Assembly: GCF_030503435.1 (NCBI RefSeq)
Contig: NZ_JAUKPO010000006.1
Coordinates: 62,001 to 126,000, forward strand
Direction: 5' to 3'
Source: Rhodocytophaga aerolata
GTDB lineage: Bacteria > Bacteroidota > Bacteroidia > Cytophagales > 172606-1
DNA length: 64,000 nt
Made by a program: the position numbers and the translations under genes. This document shows, piece by piece, positions 62,000-64,000 of this stretch (position 1 is the stretch's first letter; each line of letters opens with the position of its first letter). The notes beneath the pieces are model-generated. The model was given only the letters and a program-made list of their open reading frames with translations, searched no databases and had not been told where the DNA came from.

Positions 62000-63310
62000 T
62001 TACTGTTCTACATTTTTTTGAATGATACCCACCGTACGGTTGGGTTTTTTGAAATACTTCTTTGCCACTTCTTGTATAGTGGCGGCGGTTACTTTGTTGT
62101 ATTGGGCAGGAGCCTCATATAACTTCTTGTAGTCGCCAAAGAATATTTCATAGGTGCCTATGTTATTTGCCTTGCCATTAATGGTTTCCATTTCCTGGTA
62201 AAACTCCATCAGTTTCTGGTTCTTGGCTTTCTGAATCTCATTTTCGGTCACGCCTTTTTCTGCTACTTCATCCAGAATAGTAAATATGGCCTGCTCCAGT
62301 TCAGTGCTGGTGGTATCTTTACTGCTGACGGCATAGATGTAAAATAAATTCGGATCTATGCTTTGTGGGAAATAGGAGAATACTTCTGTAGCCAGTTGCT
62401 TTTTGTCTACCAGTTCTTTGTATAACCGGGAAGAGTTACCACTGGATAAAATAGTATTCAGCAGTTCCAGGGCATAATAGTCGTCTGATTGGGTTTGTGG
62501 TACATGGTAGGCCACTAGTACATTAGGTGTAGTTACGTCTTTTTGCACAAATACCCGCTTTTCTCCGTTCTGTGGAGGTTCTTCAGTATGCACTGGCCGG
62601 GGAGGGGCTTGTGCCGGTATAGGTTCAAAATACTTTTTAGCCAGGGCCAGTACATTGTCTGTTTGCACATCGCCTACGATTACAGCTACACAGTTGTTGG
62701 GGGCATAGTAGGTCTTAAAGTATTGCTGCAAATCGGCTTTCGACCAGTTTTTTATATCCGACTCATAGCCAATTACCGACCAGCGGTAAGGGTGGGCCAT
62801 AAACGCAGAAGCCTTTACCATTTCATGTACCAGGCGGAAGTTACTGTTTTCAAGTCCGGTACTGCGTTCAGAAAGCACTACTCCCCGTTCACTTTCAATC
62901 ATTTTATCATCAAAATTCAAATCTTTAATGCGGTCGGCTTCCAGGTCGAACATGGTTTCCAGAGAACTGCTGGGAAACCAGTCGGTGTACACGGTTACAT
63001 TTTCGGTAGTGTAGGCATTGTTGCTGCCGCCTTTGGCTTCCATCGTCTGGTCGAACATCTTCGGGCCATATTTTTTAGCTCCATTAAACATCATGTGTTC
63101 AAAAAAGTGAGATAGCCCGGTAATTCCCGGATACTCATTGCGGGAGCCTACTTTCCAAAACAAGTACATATTGGCATTGGGTATGGAATGGTCTTCCAAT
63201 ACCATAATTTTCATCTGATTGTTGAGTGTAAAGGTTTTTACATCTGCTGCTTTGGGTTGCGCCAGCAGGCGGGTGCCTATCAGCATCAGCAGAACAAGGG
63301 TTATTCTCAT
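62000..63310 (-). CDS. Active M16-family zinc metallopeptidase
   Basis: The product is taken from MRITLVLLMLIG (CAT at 63308-63310), a signal peptide cleaved near LLAQ; the frame continues upstream to 63397. The inverzincin HxxEH motif is present in GITGLSHFFEHMMFNG, with His68, Glu71 and His72 in the 436-residue numbering. The downstream Glu is in the SLETMFDLEADRIKDLNF helix, and VLSERSTGLENS and SRLYKELVDKKQLA follow. It cleaves peptides after export. The inactive partner subunit is encoded 97 bp downstream on the same strand, so the pair is probably cotranscribed. Confidence 0.92.
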   Translation of the reverse strand: MRITLVLLMLIGTRLLAQPKAADVKTFTLNNQMKIMVLEDHSIPNANMYLFWKVGSRNEYPGITGLSHFFEHMMFNGAKKYGPKMFDQTMEAKGGSNNAYTTENVTVYTDWFPSSSLETMFDLEADRIKDLNFDDKMIESERGVVLSERSTGLENSNFRLVHEMVKASAFMAHPYRWSVIGYESDIKNWSKADLQQYFKTYYAPNNCVAVIVGDVQTDNVLALAKKYFEPIPAQAPPRPVHTEEPPQNGEKRVFVQKDVTTPNVLVAYHVPQTQSDDYYALELLNTILSSGNSSRLYKELVDKKQLATEVFSYFPQSIDPNLFYIYAVSSKDTTSTELEQAIFTILDEVAEKGVTENEIQKAKNQKLMEFYQEMETINGKANNIGTYEIFFGDYKKLYEAPAQYNKVTAATIQEVAKKYFKKPNRTVGIIQKNVEQ

Positions 63311-63455
63311 AAATAAGGCAAGGGATGAGGTAAGAAGTAAATTTATCAGATAAAGGGCAGATGTGCTAATGAATGGTACTTTTTTCATGCCTGCCAATGA
63401 ATTTCACAGTATGGTAATATTGAACTGTTAATTTTACTCCCTATCTTCCAATACT

Positions 63456-64000
63456 ATGCAGCCAACTCAGACTCCGGCCCACCCCAAGGCGAAACATTCG
63501 TTTACCTACTGGCAAACCTCCACTATTATAGGATTATTTGTCGGCTACAGTGGCTATTATATCTGCCGTACCAACTTAGCCGTAGCCACGCCGCTGATTA
63601 TCACTGAATTTTCCGGACAAGGCATGAATAAAGAAGTAATGGGGCAGATTGCCTCACTAGGGGTGGTTTTCTATGCATTGGGCAAAGTAGTAAATGGCAT
63701 ATTAGGCGATTTTATCGGCGGAAAAAAGGTTTTCATTATTGGCATGGTAGGTTCGGTAGTAGCTACTATTGCTTTTGGCCTGGGTACTGGCCTGGCTATT
63801 TTCTTTGCTGCCTGGGCCATAAACCGCCTGGTGCAATCGATGGGCTGGGGCGGACTGGTAAAAACCACCGCCAACTGGGTAGCTTATCAAGCGTATGGCC
63901 GGATGATGGCTTTGCTGAGCTTGAGCTTTCTGTTTGGAGATATTGTAGCCAAGCTACTTTTGGGGCAGCTAATAAAAATGGACATTGGCTGGCGGGAGCT
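63456..64000 (+). CDS. MFS transporter, GlpT/organophosphate-antiporter-like, 3' part outside window
   Basis: The reading frame starts at ATG 63456 and is still open at the window edge (181 codons visible). Visible helices include STIIGLFVGYSGYYICRTNLAVATPLII, GVVFYALGKVVNGILGDFIGGKKVFIIG and AFGLGTGLAIFFAAWAINRLVQSMGWGGLVKTTANWV. The segments GYSGYYICRTNLAVATPLI and the GDFIGGKK loop resemble the GlpT/UhpT/SLC37 branch of the major facilitator superfamily, which exchanges sugar or glycerol phosphates for phosphate. The substrate is unknown. It is divergent from the M16 pair, with about 145 bp between starts. Confidence 0.88.
   Translation, partial: MQPTQTPAHPKAKHSFTYWQTSTIIGLFVGYSGYYICRTNLAVATPLIITEFSGQGMNKEVMGQIASLGVVFYALGKVVNGILGDFIGGKKVFIIGMVGSVVATIAFGLGTGLAIFFAAWAINRLVQSMGWGGLVKTTANWVAYQAYGRMMALLSLSFLFGDIVAKLLLGQLIKMDIGWRE

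Noticed and set aside
62543-63115. Plus-strand open frame of 190 codons
   Set aside because: Antisense to the active M16 peptidase, including the HxxEH region; no independent support.
1-64000. CRISPR arrays, tRNA or rRNA genes, insertion sequences, prophage genes, riboswitches
   Set aside because: Nothing with regular repeat-spacer structure, a cloverleaf with a TTCGAATCC-like T arm, transposase motifs or phage proteins was seen when reading the window; small RNAs cannot be excluded by eye.

Overview
The window looks like a chromosomal segment of a Bacteroidota bacterium, most likely of the order Cytophagales (family-level placement is inference). The reasons are a SusC/SusD pair with a one-piece hybrid two-component regulator, many Sec or lipoprotein signals ending in AQ or in a lipobox, Bacteroidota-restricted families (DUF4494, DUF2807, PorT-like barrels, LolA-like protein), TAnnTTTG-type -7 promoter boxes and weak Shine-Dalgarno signals. 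No tRNA, rRNA, CRISPR array, transposase or phage gene was seen.

Bases 1-16190 form a minus-strand polysaccharide utilization locus. Read in its own direction it holds a hybrid two-component sensor/regulator, a 1135-residue FG-GAP/ASPIC-UnbV lipoprotein translationally coupled to it, an 0.88 kb regulatory gap with three copies of GGTATAAAATGTTAA, then SusC, SusD, an IPT/TIG surface glycan-binding lipoprotein and, after a terminator, an arabinofuranosidase-like glycoside hydrolase cut by the window edge. An arabinose-containing plant glycan is the likely substrate (inference).

Bases 16376-27300 hold an IscA-like protein lacking its C-terminal CGC motif, a divergent conserved membrane protein, an S41 protease fused to a CBM48-like domain, an outer-membrane TonB receptor, a propeller histidine kinase with a LuxR-type response regulator, a PorT-like barrel and a small membrane protein.

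Bases 27548-48219 are mainly housekeeping: YpdA-type reductase, pyrD, ftsK, a LolA-like protein, pyrF, a thioredoxin-like ferredoxin convergent with ferritin, an SGNH hydrolase, an AEC transporter, a PLP-dependent desulfhydrase/deaminase, an RluA-type pseudouridine synthase, DUF4494, an STAS-like protein, an L-type lectin, a TerB-like protein, a phosphoesterase with a nucleotidyltransferase-like protein, a Kazal lipoprotein, a DUF2807 protein and purM. Long-stemmed terminators separate several units, and a dispersed AT-rich repeat (core ATTTGAAAAT plus GAATGTG-like words) recurs in intergenic gaps on both strands.

Bases 48312-53907 contain an M28 peptidase and a tight minus-strand operon: ECF sigma factor, membrane anti-sigma-like protein, DUF4097-like protein and three paralogous outer-membrane-type proteins, two of them recently duplicated or converted. 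This operon and the regulatory layout of the glycan locus are the best candidates for something not yet described.

Bases 54205-64000 hold a propeller/HEAT/cytochrome c fusion lipoprotein, cytochrome bd oxidase (cydAB), an inactive/active pair of M16 peptidases and the start of a GlpT-like transporter.
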